From Maritimibacter dapengensis (lineage in GTDB: Bacteria; Pseudomonadota; Alphaproteobacteria; Rhodobacterales; Rhodobacteraceae), in contig NZ_JAHUZE010000001.1 in the NCBI RefSeq assembly GCF_019218265.1, positions 1,172,033 to 1,236,032 of the forward strand: a stretch of 64,000 nt of DNA, read 5' to 3'. Below are positions 53,483 to 61,910 of the stretch, in pieces (the stretch's first letter is position 1; each line of letters begins with the position of its first letter). Below the pieces are notes generated by a model, which saw only the letters and a program-made list of their open reading frames with translations, made no database searches and was not told the DNA's origin. A program made the position numbers and the translations under genes.

Positions 53483-54397
53483 ATGCGGTTCAAGAAACTC
53501 GATCTCAATTTGCTGGTGGCTCTGGATCACATGCTGGAGCACCGCTCGGTCACGCAGGCTGCGGAGCACATGTTCATGTCGCAGTCGGCCATGTCGAATG
53601 CGCTGACGCGGTTGCGCACCTATTTTGACGACCCGCTTCTGGTTCAGGTCGGGCGGCGCATGGAGCTGACCCCACGGGCCGAAGCCTTGCGTCCTGCGAT
53701 CCGCGACGTCTTGGTGCGGGTCGAAGCGGCCATTGATCGGGGGCCCCAGTTCCACCCTGATCGCTCGGACCGGACGTTCAACCTGCTTTTGTCCGACTAC
53801 GCGCTTAACGTGCTGATGCCCGAAGTGTTACGCCGCGCCGAAGCGCATGACGCCACGGTGAAATTCAACCTGCGGGCACAGACCGCGGCCCCCTATACGC
53901 TGATCGAAAGGGGGGAGGTCGACCTCTTAGTGGCGCCGGAACAATTCACCTCGTCCGAGCATCCCTCGGCGCTGGTCTATGAGGACCAATACAAGGTGGT
54001 CGCATGGAAACACGGTGCATATGGCAAGGGCACGCTGGACCGTGAGCGCTATGAGAAGGCCGGTCACGTGGTGATGGTGCCGCCGCAAAAGGCACAGACG
54101 GTCGAAGGCGTGTCCCTTGCCGAACATGGGGTCGACCGGCGGATCGAGGTGACGACCTTCGCGTTCACCTCTCTCACAAGTCTGATCAGCGGCACCAACC
54201 GGATCGCGACGGTGCACGGGCGGTTGGCGGCGATGATCCCCGACGCTGACGAGTTGGTCGTTCATCCGTTCCCGTTCGACGCGCCGCCCTTGCGCCAGAT
54301 CATCCAGTGGCATGTGCTGCGTGACACAGACCCCGGTCTGATCTGGCTTCGGGATCTGGTGCTTGAAGCTGCGGCGGCCCTCCCCGCGGTGGATTGA
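53483..54397 (+). CDS. LysR-family regulator of the catabolic cluster
   Basis: 304 residues. N-terminal winged helix LDLNLLVALDHMLEHRSVTQAAEHMFMSQSAMSNALTRL (given in parts: start LDLNLLVALDHML, recognition helix SQSAMSNALTRL), then the effector domain typical of the NahR/NodD-like branch (RTFNLLLSDYALNVLMPEVL). NahR-type members respond to salicylate-like aromatic acids. It lies between the TRAP permease and the monooxygenase and is divergent from the permease. An AAGGA box precedes the ATG. Confidence 0.9.
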   Translation: MRFKKLDLNLLVALDHMLEHRSVTQAAEHMFMSQSAMSNALTRLRTYFDDPLLVQVGRRMELTPRAEALRPAIRDVLVRVEAAIDRGPQFHPDRSDRTFNLLLSDYALNVLMPEVLRRAEAHDATVKFNLRAQTAAPYTLIERGEVDLLVAPEQFTSSEHPSALVYEDQYKVVAWKHGAYGKGTLDRERYEKAGHVVMVPPQKAQTVEGVSLAEHGVDRRIEVTTFAFTSLTSLISGTNRIATVHGRLAAMIPDADELVVHPFPFDAPPLRQIIQWHVLRDTDPGLIWLRDLVLEAAAALPAVD

Positions 54398-54439
54398 TAT
54401 TCATCCTGTGGATGGGCCGCATCCGACCTTTCAATTTCC

Positions 54440-54464
54440 GAAATGCGTGATGCCTCTCTAGCCT
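54440..54464 (+). promoter_or_regulatory. Shared catabolic-cluster promoter motif, copy upstream of the monooxygenase
   Basis: GAAATG (54440-54445), twelve bases, CTAGCCT (54458-54464), ending 27 bases before the start codon. The left part is the perfect palindrome ATTTC-C-GAAAT (54434-54444). A second small inverted repeat, catcc-tgt-ggatg, lies about 30 bases further upstream. Confidence 0.55.
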
Positions 54465-54491
54465 TGGCGCCAAACAGGGAGGACATTGGAC

Positions 54492-55619
54492 ATGGACGTC
54501 AGGAACGCGCTCGTCATAGGCGGCGGTATCGGTGGTCTTTGCGCGGGGATCGCGCTCAGGCAAAAGGGCATCGCGGTCGACATCATCGAACGGGACCCGG
54601 AATGGTCGGTTTACGGTGTGGGGATCATCCAGCAGATGAATTCGATCCGCGCAATGCACGAGCTTCAGGTGCTCGATGATTATCTGTCGCGGGCATACGG
54701 GTTCGACCGCACTACGCTTTTCGTCGGACCGCAGGGCCACAAAGAGGCCGAGTTCGACGCGCCGCGACTGGCGGGCGCCGAGTATCCGTCGAACGCGGGC
54801 ATCTTGCGCCGGGACCTGCAGAAAGTGCTGGGTGACAAAGTGGCCGAGGTTGGCTGTGACGTGCGCCTGGGGCTGACCGTGACCGATATGGATGACGACG
54901 GGACCGGGGTCGACGTGACCTACTCGGACGGTTCCTCAGGCCGATATGACATCGTCGTTGGTGCGGACGGTGTGTTTTCGACGACGCGGCGGATGATCCT
55001 GCCGGATGCGCCCACCCCCCGCTACACGGGGCAATGGGTGTGGCGCTACAACCTGCCGCGACCGCCCGAGGTCGAGGGCATCCACATCTTCGCTGGTCCG
55101 TGCAACGCGGGGCTGACGCCGTTGAACGAGGATCTGATGTACATGTTTCTCTTGAGCGAAGAACCGGAGGGGTTCAAGCTGCCGGTCAAAGGTTCGGCGG
55201 CGGCAATGCAGGAACGGGCGCGGCGCACCATGGCTCCGCCCCAGATCGCGGCGTATCTCGACCAGATCACGGATGATGCCGAGGTCGTCGCGCGGCCCCT
55301 GGAGGTGATCTTGCTGGACGACGACTGGCACAAGGGACGCGTGGTGTTGATCGGCGATGCGGTCCATGCCGCGACCCCGCATCTGGCGCAGGGCGCTGGA
55401 ATGGCGATTGAGGACGCGCTGGTTCTGGCGGACGAGTTGGGCAAGCACGATACACCGGACGCGGCGTTCAGTGCCTATCGTGCGCGCCGGATGCCGCGTG
55501 TCGTCCATGTGGCCAAGACCTCGATCCTGATAGGCGACGCGCAAATGGGCAAGGTGCCGCCAGTAGACGTGGGGGCCCTGAACGGGCAGACCATGGGGCT
55601 GATGGCGCAACCGATCTGA
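54492..55619 (+). CDS. FAD-dependent aromatic-ring monooxygenase
   Basis: 375-residue class A flavoprotein. FAD-binding ALVIGGGIGGLCAGIALRQKG, the NAD(P)H/FAD DG-motif DIVVGADGVFSTTRRM, and the second FAD motif VLIGDAVHAATPHLAQGAGMAIEDAL. The family includes salicylate hydroxylase and 3-hydroxybenzoate 6-hydroxylase; the substrate is not fixed by sequence. The ATG at 54492 has AGGGAGGA seven bases upstream; a TTG two codons earlier is too close to that box. Followed by the GST gene 15 bases later. Confidence 0.88.
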   Translation: MDVRNALVIGGGIGGLCAGIALRQKGIAVDIIERDPEWSVYGVGIIQQMNSIRAMHELQVLDDYLSRAYGFDRTTLFVGPQGHKEAEFDAPRLAGAEYPSNAGILRRDLQKVLGDKVAEVGCDVRLGLTVTDMDDDGTGVDVTYSDGSSGRYDIVVGADGVFSTTRRMILPDAPTPRYTGQWVWRYNLPRPPEVEGIHIFAGPCNAGLTPLNEDLMYMFLLSEEPEGFKLPVKGSAAAMQERARRTMAPPQIAAYLDQITDDAEVVARPLEVILLDDDWHKGRVVLIGDAVHAATPHLAQGAGMAIEDALVLADELGKHDTPDAAFSAYRARRMPRVVHVAKTSILIGDAQMGKVPPVDVGALNGQTMGLMAQPI

Positions 55620-55634
55620 ACAGGAGGCAGGGAA

Positions 55635-56300
55635 TTGACCTACACTTTGTACGCCGCACCGGGTGCGTGCAGCCGCGTTCCGATGATGGCCCTGGAAGAG
55701 GCGGAAGCAGAGTTCGAGATCGAGCTTGTTCGCTTCATGCGCGGGGCGCATCGCACGGCCGAATATCTGGCCATGAACCCTGCGGGCAAGGTGCCGTTGC
55801 TCATTACGCCCGAGGGCCCGTTGTCCGAGAACGTGGCGATCGCGCGTTACCTCGCAGGGCACTTCCCCGGTCTGTTGCCGGAGGCGGCAAATGCCTTTGA
55901 AGAGGCGAAAATCACTGCGAACCTCGCCTATGTCGCGTCAACCCTGCATCCCATCGTGACGCGAATGCGGATGCCGATATTCATGGCCGACGGCGAAGAG
56001 GCACAAGCCTCGGTGCGCGCAAAGGCGATGGACGCGTTGGCCCCCCATGCGGCTGCGATCGATGTGGCCATCGGAGAGGGGCCGTGGTGGTATGGCGATC
56101 AATGGTCGATACAGGACGCCTATGTCTACTGGGTCTGGTTCCGCGTGACCGGCGTTGGCTTTCCCGGAACGGATTACCCCAATTGGGCGGCCCATGCCGA
56201 ACGGATGGAGGCGCGTCCGAGCGTGCAGAGAGCGCTTGAGCGCGACGCCAAACTTCAAGTAACGTTGGAGGCCGAAGGGCTGTCTCCACCGATGAAATGA
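55635..56300 (+). CDS. Glutathione S-transferase, beta-class-like
   Basis: 221 residues; TTG start at 55635 directly behind AGGAGGCAGGG. N-terminal thioredoxin-like domain with TLYAAPGACSRVPMMALEEA (the cysteine in PGACS is the beta-class catalytic position), glutathione-binding NPAGKVPLLITPEGPLSENVAIARYL, then the helical C-terminal domain. Co-transcribed with the monooxygenase. In aromatic pathways such GSTs act as maleylpyruvate or maleylacetoacetate isomerases or in ether/halide cleavage. Confidence 0.87.
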   Translation: MTYTLYAAPGACSRVPMMALEEAEAEFEIELVRFMRGAHRTAEYLAMNPAGKVPLLITPEGPLSENVAIARYLAGHFPGLLPEAANAFEEAKITANLAYVASTLHPIVTRMRMPIFMADGEEAQASVRAKAMDALAPHAAAIDVAIGEGPWWYGDQWSIQDAYVYWVWFRVTGVGFPGTDYPNWAAHAERMEARPSVQRALERDAKLQVTLEAEGLSPPMK

Positions 56301-56446
56301 GCGCGGCCCGAGTGGCAATGCAGAGTCCAACCACAGGTCGCGGGCGAAGCTCTTTCGTCCTGCAGCGCGCGTGCAGATCAGAGGTCTTTTCCGAAACGCG
56401 TCCGTCCTTCTGGAAGCTCTTGCCGTAGCGTCCCTTCGGGAAAATC

Positions 56447-57715
56447 TTACAGGCCGGACCACGCGATTGCGGACAGCTCATTGACCTGCCTTTGCAGTCG
56501 CTGTTGATCCTGTTGGAATTGATCCCATTGTCTCGAGAGATATGGATCTTTCTCGGGAGGGGGGGGCGTCAGTGCCCAACCGATGAACCTAAGAATGGCT
56601 TCTCGGTTCTTTTCTCTTCGAGCCGCCTCGGCTGCGAGCACCTTTTGTTTCGCGATTTCGTCGTAGACGCGTTTGACCAGTCTCTGACCTTCACGGGAAC
56701 CCATAATTGCGGCGCTCCAAGCCAAGTGCAAAGCGGCGGAGGTGTCGCGGGGAGCTGCATCGCCTTTAAGATGCGCGAAGGACAGGAGGTTCATAGCCCC
56801 GACGTGGTCCTGTTGCGCGGCGAGGCTGCACCACTTGTAGGCGGCAGACGCTTGACCGTCGCGACGGGCGAAGCGACACATCGTGAACTGTCCTTGTGAG
56901 TTCCCGGCATCCGCCGCTCGCCGAAACAGGTTCTCACCGACCTCTCGGTTTGGCTCGCCATTCCATCCAGAGTGGACGATACGCGCCAGGGAAACTTGTG
57001 CGGCGGGATCTCCTGACTCAGCCAAAGGCGTTATCTTACGCACAATCTGGTCGAAGCCGTCCGTGCTTATAGTGCCTTCGCGATACAGTCGACCCAACCA
57101 AGTACCTGCGTCAGCGTGCCCGAGCTCCATCGCCGTATGCAAGAGCCTCACGGCCTCCGATTGGCTTTCCTCGACCCCAGTCCCTCGCCAGTAGAGGTTG
57201 GCAAGATGCGTCATGGCATCAGACGATCCGGCCGCTGCCGCTTGCTTCGCATAGTGAAAAGCGCGCTCGTTGTCTGTCAGGCTCTTGTTTTGTTTTGGAA
57301 AGTAAAAAAGGTCGGACGCGGCCAATGCTGCCGCAGGTAGACCCCGGTCGGCGGCGTGGAGGTAGTATTTTAAAGCAGCCGCTTCATTGCGCTCGTATGC
57401 GACGCCGTACTGTAACAATGTGCCGATGATGAATGTTGCTCTTAGGTCGCCTTCATTCGACGCTGCGACCAATTCGTGCGTGGCACGTGCGACGTCGTCA
57501 GGTGTCCCTTTCAGCAGTAGGGCGTATCCTCGATCGAAAGCTGACTCGGACTTTGCCGGATTGGCAATCGCGATCGAACACGCCGCCAAGATGAGGCACA
57601 TGGCAGTCGGGCAACGCTGTGAACGTTTAGTTTGAAGTGTATTTTTCGTGAAGGCGAACGCGCGCAGAAGGCTTCTGAACGACCGTCCAGCTTTCAGATG
57701 TGTTTTGAAAATCAT
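56447..57715 (-). CDS. Secreted Sel1-like repeat protein
   Basis: 422 residues from the ATG at 57715, behind GAGGACA. The N-terminus is unusually long before a hydrophobic signal (AMCLILAACSIAIANPAKS, about residues 37-55, with a possible lipobox-like AAC), then about seven Sel1-like helical repeats, e.g. AATHELVAASNEGDLRA-type, HAADRGLPAAALAAS, AAAAGSSDAMTHLANLYWRG and RAADAGNSQGQFTMCRFAR. The C-terminus is charged and helical (QWDQFQQDQQRLQRQVNEL). Sel1 repeats are protein-binding scaffolds, so it may organise the other envelope proteins encoded to its right. Confidence 0.8.
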   Translation of the reverse strand: MIFKTHLKAGRSFRSLLRAFAFTKNTLQTKRSQRCPTAMCLILAACSIAIANPAKSESAFDRGYALLLKGTPDDVARATHELVAASNEGDLRATFIIGTLLQYGVAYERNEAAALKYYLHAADRGLPAAALAASDLFYFPKQNKSLTDNERAFHYAKQAAAAGSSDAMTHLANLYWRGTGVEESQSEAVRLLHTAMELGHADAGTWLGRLYREGTISTDGFDQIVRKITPLAESGDPAAQVSLARIVHSGWNGEPNREVGENLFRRAADAGNSQGQFTMCRFARRDGQASAAYKWCSLAAQQDHVGAMNLLSFAHLKGDAAPRDTSAALHLAWSAAIMGSREGQRLVKRVYDEIAKQKVLAAEAARREKNREAILRFIGWALTPPPPEKDPYLSRQWDQFQQDQQRLQRQVNELSAIAWSGL

Positions 57716-58000
57716 GCTTGTCCTCAATATTTTTGTCCAATTTGCGGAATCACGCCAAATAACACCCACCTTGATGGGAGGGCGCTCATGTCGAGTGTAG
57801 CACGGTTTCGTGGAGAGGCACTTTTGTAGTTAATAGTGCGACTTGGGACTGAACTCGCACTTGTTTCGCGAGGTTCTGCGCAAAGTGTACAAGCGAAGAG
57901 GCTGACACTCAGGCGTTCGCGAAACGCCCAATTGGCCAGGGTCCTGTTGTCGCTGACCATTGTGCAGGAGCAGCCACGCCACACCCAGTTCGACGTTTCG

Positions 58001-58921
58001 CTACTTTTCGCGCACCCCGGTCAAGCTTTTCGCAATACCAAGAGAGGCACCGAACAGCCCCAAAAAAATGGAGAGCGCGAGAGGCAGAGAGTCGTTTGAC
58101 AAGCGATCGGTCCATTTCGATGTGATGTGGGTTCTCGCAGCCCCCACTCTGTCGATTGCGATGCTGCTGACCTCAGGCGAAGACGTCGCAACGATCCCGA
58201 ATGCTGCGCGTGATGTGTCGCTCGGCATGATCAGCAATCGCATGGAGAGGCGCGACCCATCTTTGTCAATCACGCGGATCTGATCTCCCGGAAGAAATGT
58301 TCCGGTCGCAACGACAGATGCGCCTGATGTCAACGCCAAGACCTCGCGGATTTCGTACCGGCCATCATGCAAAAGCCCCGTTTCACCAGTTTCCGCATTG
58401 GCACCAATCGTCACTTTGGCGGACAGCACAAGAGTTTCCACCTTGGCCAGAGAGTCAGTGGCGAAGTACAGAATACTTTCTCCACGAATTGGTTCGCCAT
58501 TGAAAAACGCGCCACTCTCTTCGCCGCCTTGGAATGCCAATGCCGCAAGGTTGCCGGTGTCGCCGAACAAAGTGAAGTTCGTTCCCTCGGTCCAGGTGAT
58601 CTCGGCCAATTCGGCGGGTTGCACATCGAAAAGCCGTCCGTCGCACAGCCCGTCACGGTCCGCTTCGGCCTTACGTTTCACCCTACGCTGGCAAAGCGTG
58701 GCGTCGCCGATCATCCAGAGCTGCGGTCGCTTCGTCGTCACTTCGAACGCGGCGTAATTGGTTTGTGCGTAGACCGTGAAGGACTGTTCACGAACAAGCA
58801 GGTAGTAAACCACGACGAGTGCGAACATCACCGTAAGCAATATGCTGACCGAGCGTTGTAGATTGGGTCCAACCGCAAGACGGCGAGCGATGCTGAGCAA
58901 TTGTTGGCGGTTTGTGCTCAT
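58001..58921 (-). CDS. Bitopic membrane protein of unknown function
   Basis: 306 residues with a membrane helix near each end (VSILLTVMFALVVVYYLLV, about 24-43, and LPLALSIFLGLFGASLGIA, about 278-297), leaving a periplasmic, strand-rich domain of about 230 residues. Two cysteines lie at LCQRRVK and LCDGRLF. No family recognised. The start overlaps the stop of the preceding gene (ATGA at 58918-58921), so the two proteins are made together. The 285 bases between it and the Sel1 gene hold no supported gene. Confidence 0.65.
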   Translation of the reverse strand: MSTNRQQLLSIARRLAVGPNLQRSVSILLTVMFALVVVYYLLVREQSFTVYAQTNYAAFEVTTKRPQLWMIGDATLCQRRVKRKAEADRDGLCDGRLFDVQPAELAEITWTEGTNFTLFGDTGNLAALAFQGGEESGAFFNGEPIRGESILYFATDSLAKVETLVLSAKVTIGANAETGETGLLHDGRYEIREVLALTSGASVVATGTFLPGDQIRVIDKDGSRLSMRLLIMPSDTSRAAFGIVATSSPEVSSIAIDRVGAARTHITSKWTDRLSNDSLPLALSIFLGLFGASLGIAKSLTGVREK

Positions 58922-59661
58922 GGAAATTCAGGAATATCGATAAACGCTGTTGGACCGTCGACTTCGCGTCCACGACTTATTTTCTTGAAGTTGAATTCAG
59001 CGCGACCGCTGGCATCAGGCGGAAGCATCGCCTTGCAGGTGAAATTGAACTCGATCGCGGTATCGGGGTCCAGCCTCCTGCATTCCACTTCGACCGATGC
59101 GTCCCGATAGGCGAGGTTACCAGTCACTTCCTGTGCGCCGCGCGCATGGAGGTTGAGGATCAAAACGGTCTCTCCGGCGGCAGTACGCTTGATGTTTTCG
59201 ACGCCATTGAGCACGGATGGCAATATCACGGTTTCCGTTTCAGAGGCCATCTCATCACACGCGCCAGTCGAAATGACGACGCCACTATTCTGTGCTGACG
59301 AGTTTGCCCAGACCTCGGGGAAGCCAGTGTTATATGCCAGTTCCACTACCGAACCGCCTTTGCTGGACTCGACGTCGTACTCGGCGGTTGCCTCATATCG
59401 ACCGTTAATAGTCGTAGCCTCGACGCAGAGAACCCCGTAACTGTTTGGCTGAGGCAAGAATGCCAAAAGCCTTGGGGACTTTCCCGAAGGCTCGGCTTCG
59501 AAGAAGGCCCCGCGCAGCCAATGCGGTGCGGATATCAACGCTTCGCCGCGATCGACGTCTTCGAAATAGTTCGGGGAAACCGTTTGTAAGTCTTGCCCCA
59601 TGACGAGAACAGGTGTCATCGTTGAGATGAAAACCAACGAACCACGTATGAGTGTCAGCAT
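58918..59661 (-). CDS. Secreted hypothetical protein, coupled to the bitopic membrane protein
   Basis: 247 residues from the ATG at 59661, with signal peptide MLTLIRGSLVFISTMTPVLV (cut near GQ). A GTG at 59751 is an alternative start but would overlap the divergent gene's signal region. The mature protein is strand-rich with several cysteines (VLCVEATT, GACDEMA, VECRRLD, FTCKAML) and ends PTAFIDIPEFP. No family recognised. It is divergent from the protease-like gene with only 31 bases between the two chosen starts. Confidence 0.6.
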   Translation of the reverse strand: MLTLIRGSLVFISTMTPVLVMGQDLQTVSPNYFEDVDRGEALISAPHWLRGAFFEAEPSGKSPRLLAFLPQPNSYGVLCVEATTINGRYEATAEYDVESSKGGSVVELAYNTGFPEVWANSSAQNSGVVISTGACDEMASETETVILPSVLNGVENIKRTAAGETVLILNLHARGAQEVTGNLAYRDASVEVECRRLDPDTAIEFNFTCKAMLPPDASGRAEFNFKKISRGREVDGPTAFIDIPEFP

Positions 59662-59692
59662 CTGAAGCGGTTCCGAGACAAGGCAGCTAAAT

Positions 59693-60751
59693 ATAAAAAA
59701 AAGAAAGCACATAGACCCAGTCAGGGCAACTTTTCTTGTCCTCGGCCTCACGGCCCACGCGGCCTATTCGGCAGATGTGGTCGCCGTCGACCGCGAACGG
59801 GGTCATGCGGTCTTGGTCTCCCACAGCGGCAATTGCTTTGCCCTAATCCCCAGCCACGTGGCTGTAAAAGACGAGGTTTCGCTGGTGTCCGCCTTGCCGC
59901 AGAAGAACGGACTCGGCCAAGTTTTCTGGCGCGACGCAGATGAGGATCTCGCGCTTGCCTACGTCGAGGGCGACCTGTCTGTGGAGTGCGGCCTGACTTG
60001 GAGGTCTCTATCTCTTCCTCTGGGCGCAGTGCTTGCCGAACCGACTCCGGGATCTCTCGTCCGGATCAACTTCGGGGGCGTGTTTCTGGATCGTGTCGCT
60101 GCAACGGTGTTCGATGCGGACAACACGCATTTCCATATCGCATTGGAAGGTGGGCTGGCCGAGGGCCAGATCGAAAGTGGTGTGAGCGGCACATTGTACG
60201 AGAAAGGCAATGTGCCACTCGGTATTGCTCTCAGCGCCGAGACGAACACGACGGCACGGTTTCTGCGCCTTGACCATATTCACAGTTTGCTGGATGGCAT
60301 ACTGAACGGACGAGGCCCGGCGCATCCAGGTTCAAACCTGATTTCGCCTTCGGAAGACAGCTTGGGGTATCGGCTTACAGGACGGGTTGTGGAGACGGAT
60401 GATGGTTTGCGCGGGCTCGAGGGGGAAACCCGATGGCATTGGAGCGGAGAGCCCATTGTGCTCGAATTCACCCTGTCGAACGGCGACCCTGTGCCGCTGG
60501 ATATCATCGAACTCAAGAGCGTGGGCCTGGATGATGCAGACAGCACGGCACCACAGAATATCAGCGTGACAGTAGATGTGGGTACCCCCGATGCACCTTT
60601 CTGGCGAGATATCTCAGCCCCGGACATGCCGCCGACCGGCGAACTGACAATCAATACCGGCGGTACGTTTGCTCGACGGGTCAAATTGAAGATAAACACC
60701 GTATGGGACTCCGGCCGTCCGGTATCATTAAGTGAAATAATACTGCGTTAG
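59693..60751 (+). CDS. Secreted trypsin-like/discoidin-like protein with a probable ATA start
   Basis: 352 residues if translated from ATA at 59693, giving MKKRKHIDPVRATFLVLGLT and then AHAAYSA, a classic signal peptide; AAGG at 59680-59683 is nine bases upstream. No ATG, GTG or TTG precedes the signal in this frame; the first canonical start, GTG 59777, would lose it. The mature N-half fits a chymotrypsin fold: His55 (ALIPSHVAV), Asp85 (DADEDLALAYV), Ser165 (ESGVSGTLYEKG), plus Cys48 and Cys99. The C-terminal ~130 residues end RRVKLKINTVWDSGRPVSLS-EI, like a discoidin/F5-8C domain. Substrate unknown. Confidence 0.6.
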   Translation: MKKRKHIDPVRATFLVLGLTAHAAYSADVVAVDRERGHAVLVSHSGNCFALIPSHVAVKDEVSLVSALPQKNGLGQVFWRDADEDLALAYVEGDLSVECGLTWRSLSLPLGAVLAEPTPGSLVRINFGGVFLDRVAATVFDADNTHFHIALEGGLAEGQIESGVSGTLYEKGNVPLGIALSAETNTTARFLRLDHIHSLLDGILNGRGPAHPGSNLISPSEDSLGYRLTGRVVETDDGLRGLEGETRWHWSGEPIVLEFTLSNGDPVPLDIIELKSVGLDDADSTAPQNISVTVDVGTPDAPFWRDISAPDMPPTGELTINTGGTFARRVKLKINTVWDSGRPVSLSEIILR

Positions 60752-60849
60752 GTTCCCGCGCAAATGGTGCTGTCGTGTGCGCTTTGGTGACCAAAATTGC
60801 GTTTGATTCTTTACTTTCGAGTCTGATCCAACCCTATTCAGTCCCCACC

Positions 60850-61467
60850 TTATTCCTTCAGATCAATTGCCAGTTGCGCCCGCCCCGTATTCATAACGAT
60901 CGCACCGCGCAGCACGCCATCAGAACCCAGTGTAAGATCGGCCTGCGCGTACCTACTATTGAACTTGTCGGTGAATTGAACATGGTCTCCTCGCACCTGC
61001 CACCGACAAGTTCGGCCTCCCCAACATGATCCGTCGAATTCGAGGGTCTCCAACACGACTGCTGCACGTTCGCCATTCGAGGCACCACCCACCTGTTCGA
61101 CCCAACCATAAACACTGGGATCTTCTGCATCGTAGACTTCGAGGCGCAATGCGCTGTTCGTATTGAAGACGGAGACAATAGCCAGGTTCCTCAGCACCGG
61201 GTCGGTCGAAAAAAGCGCGAACTCGCGGCCAGCGCGCCTTAGCGCGGGATCTTGTTCTTCCAACAACAGTTTGACCAAGGCGTATTGCGTGGACTTATCA
61301 CCGTTCTGGAGTGTCTCGAGGACCAGACCGATTTCCTCCGATTGGCCAGTAGCCTTGGCGATCAACTCACTTGCAGACGTTTGCGCCTGCACGTCGCCTA
61401 CTTGGAAAAACGAAAGTGCCAAGAGCGCAAGCGGAGTTGCGACAGACTTTCTCATCCTAAAATTCAT
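60850..61467 (-). CDS. Secreted hypothetical protein with a helical repeat-like first half
   Basis: 205 residues. Signal peptide RKSVATPLALLALSFFQVGDVQA, then a helical part resembling two or three ARM/HEAT-like hairpins (ASELIAKATGQSEEIGLVLE, YALVKLLLEEQDPALRRAGR, STDPVLRNLAIVSVF) and a strand-rich C-terminal part with two cysteines (SCWGGRTCRW) in which GVLRGAIVMNTGRAQLAIDL ends the protein. It is convergent with the protease-like gene, 98 bases apart. No family recognised. Confidence 0.62.
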   Translation of the reverse strand: MNFRMRKSVATPLALLALSFFQVGDVQAQTSASELIAKATGQSEEIGLVLETLQNGDKSTQYALVKLLLEEQDPALRRAGREFALFSTDPVLRNLAIVSVFNTNSALRLEVYDAEDPSVYGWVEQVGGASNGERAAVVLETLEFDGSCWGGRTCRWQVRGDHVQFTDKFNSRYAQADLTLGSDGVLRGAIVMNTGRAQLAIDLKE

Positions 61468-61910
61468 GACAAACTCCTAATCCTCTGCCAAGGATCGTAA
61501 CAAGCTTTGCACTACCGTTCACCGAAAAAAGATGGATCGTTGAGCGACTTATTTTCCACGTTGGCCTCGAATGGCCTGTCCGTGGTTTCGGGACACTGAG
61601 CTCATGCCAAACGAAACATACTCGTAATTATTTCCTCCAGTGGCAGGCGTGGGTGGTTGAACCCACTGATCCCCGTGAGCGACGGTATGTCAGCTACTTA
61701 TTTAGGCAATTTTTTGTAAGGTTTCCCTTCATCATCGAGCACGGCGCAAATGGCCAAATTTCCCCGAGCGTTTGATGGGAGGGGCTGTAAAATCGATCCA
61801 TAGCTCTGCGTCTGTCAAACCGGCCGTCCATGGCCGCTAATGGGAAACGAAAGTGCCTTCGGAGACTGCGAGAAAGTCCGCGAACCATGATGATCTATTT
61901 GACTGGGAGA
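61468..61910. other. Intergenic region left of the integration site, no gene supported
   Basis: About 440 AT-richer bases with no convincing open reading frame on either strand, no complete tRNA and no clear IS end. It contains the promoter of the leftward secreted-protein gene at its left end. The short frames present have neither signals nor family resemblance. Confidence 0.4.

Noticed and set aside
56301..56446. A second tRNA-derived attachment site at the left edge of the envelope block
   Set aside because: No tRNA 3' end or copy of the 61911-61955 repeat is present there.
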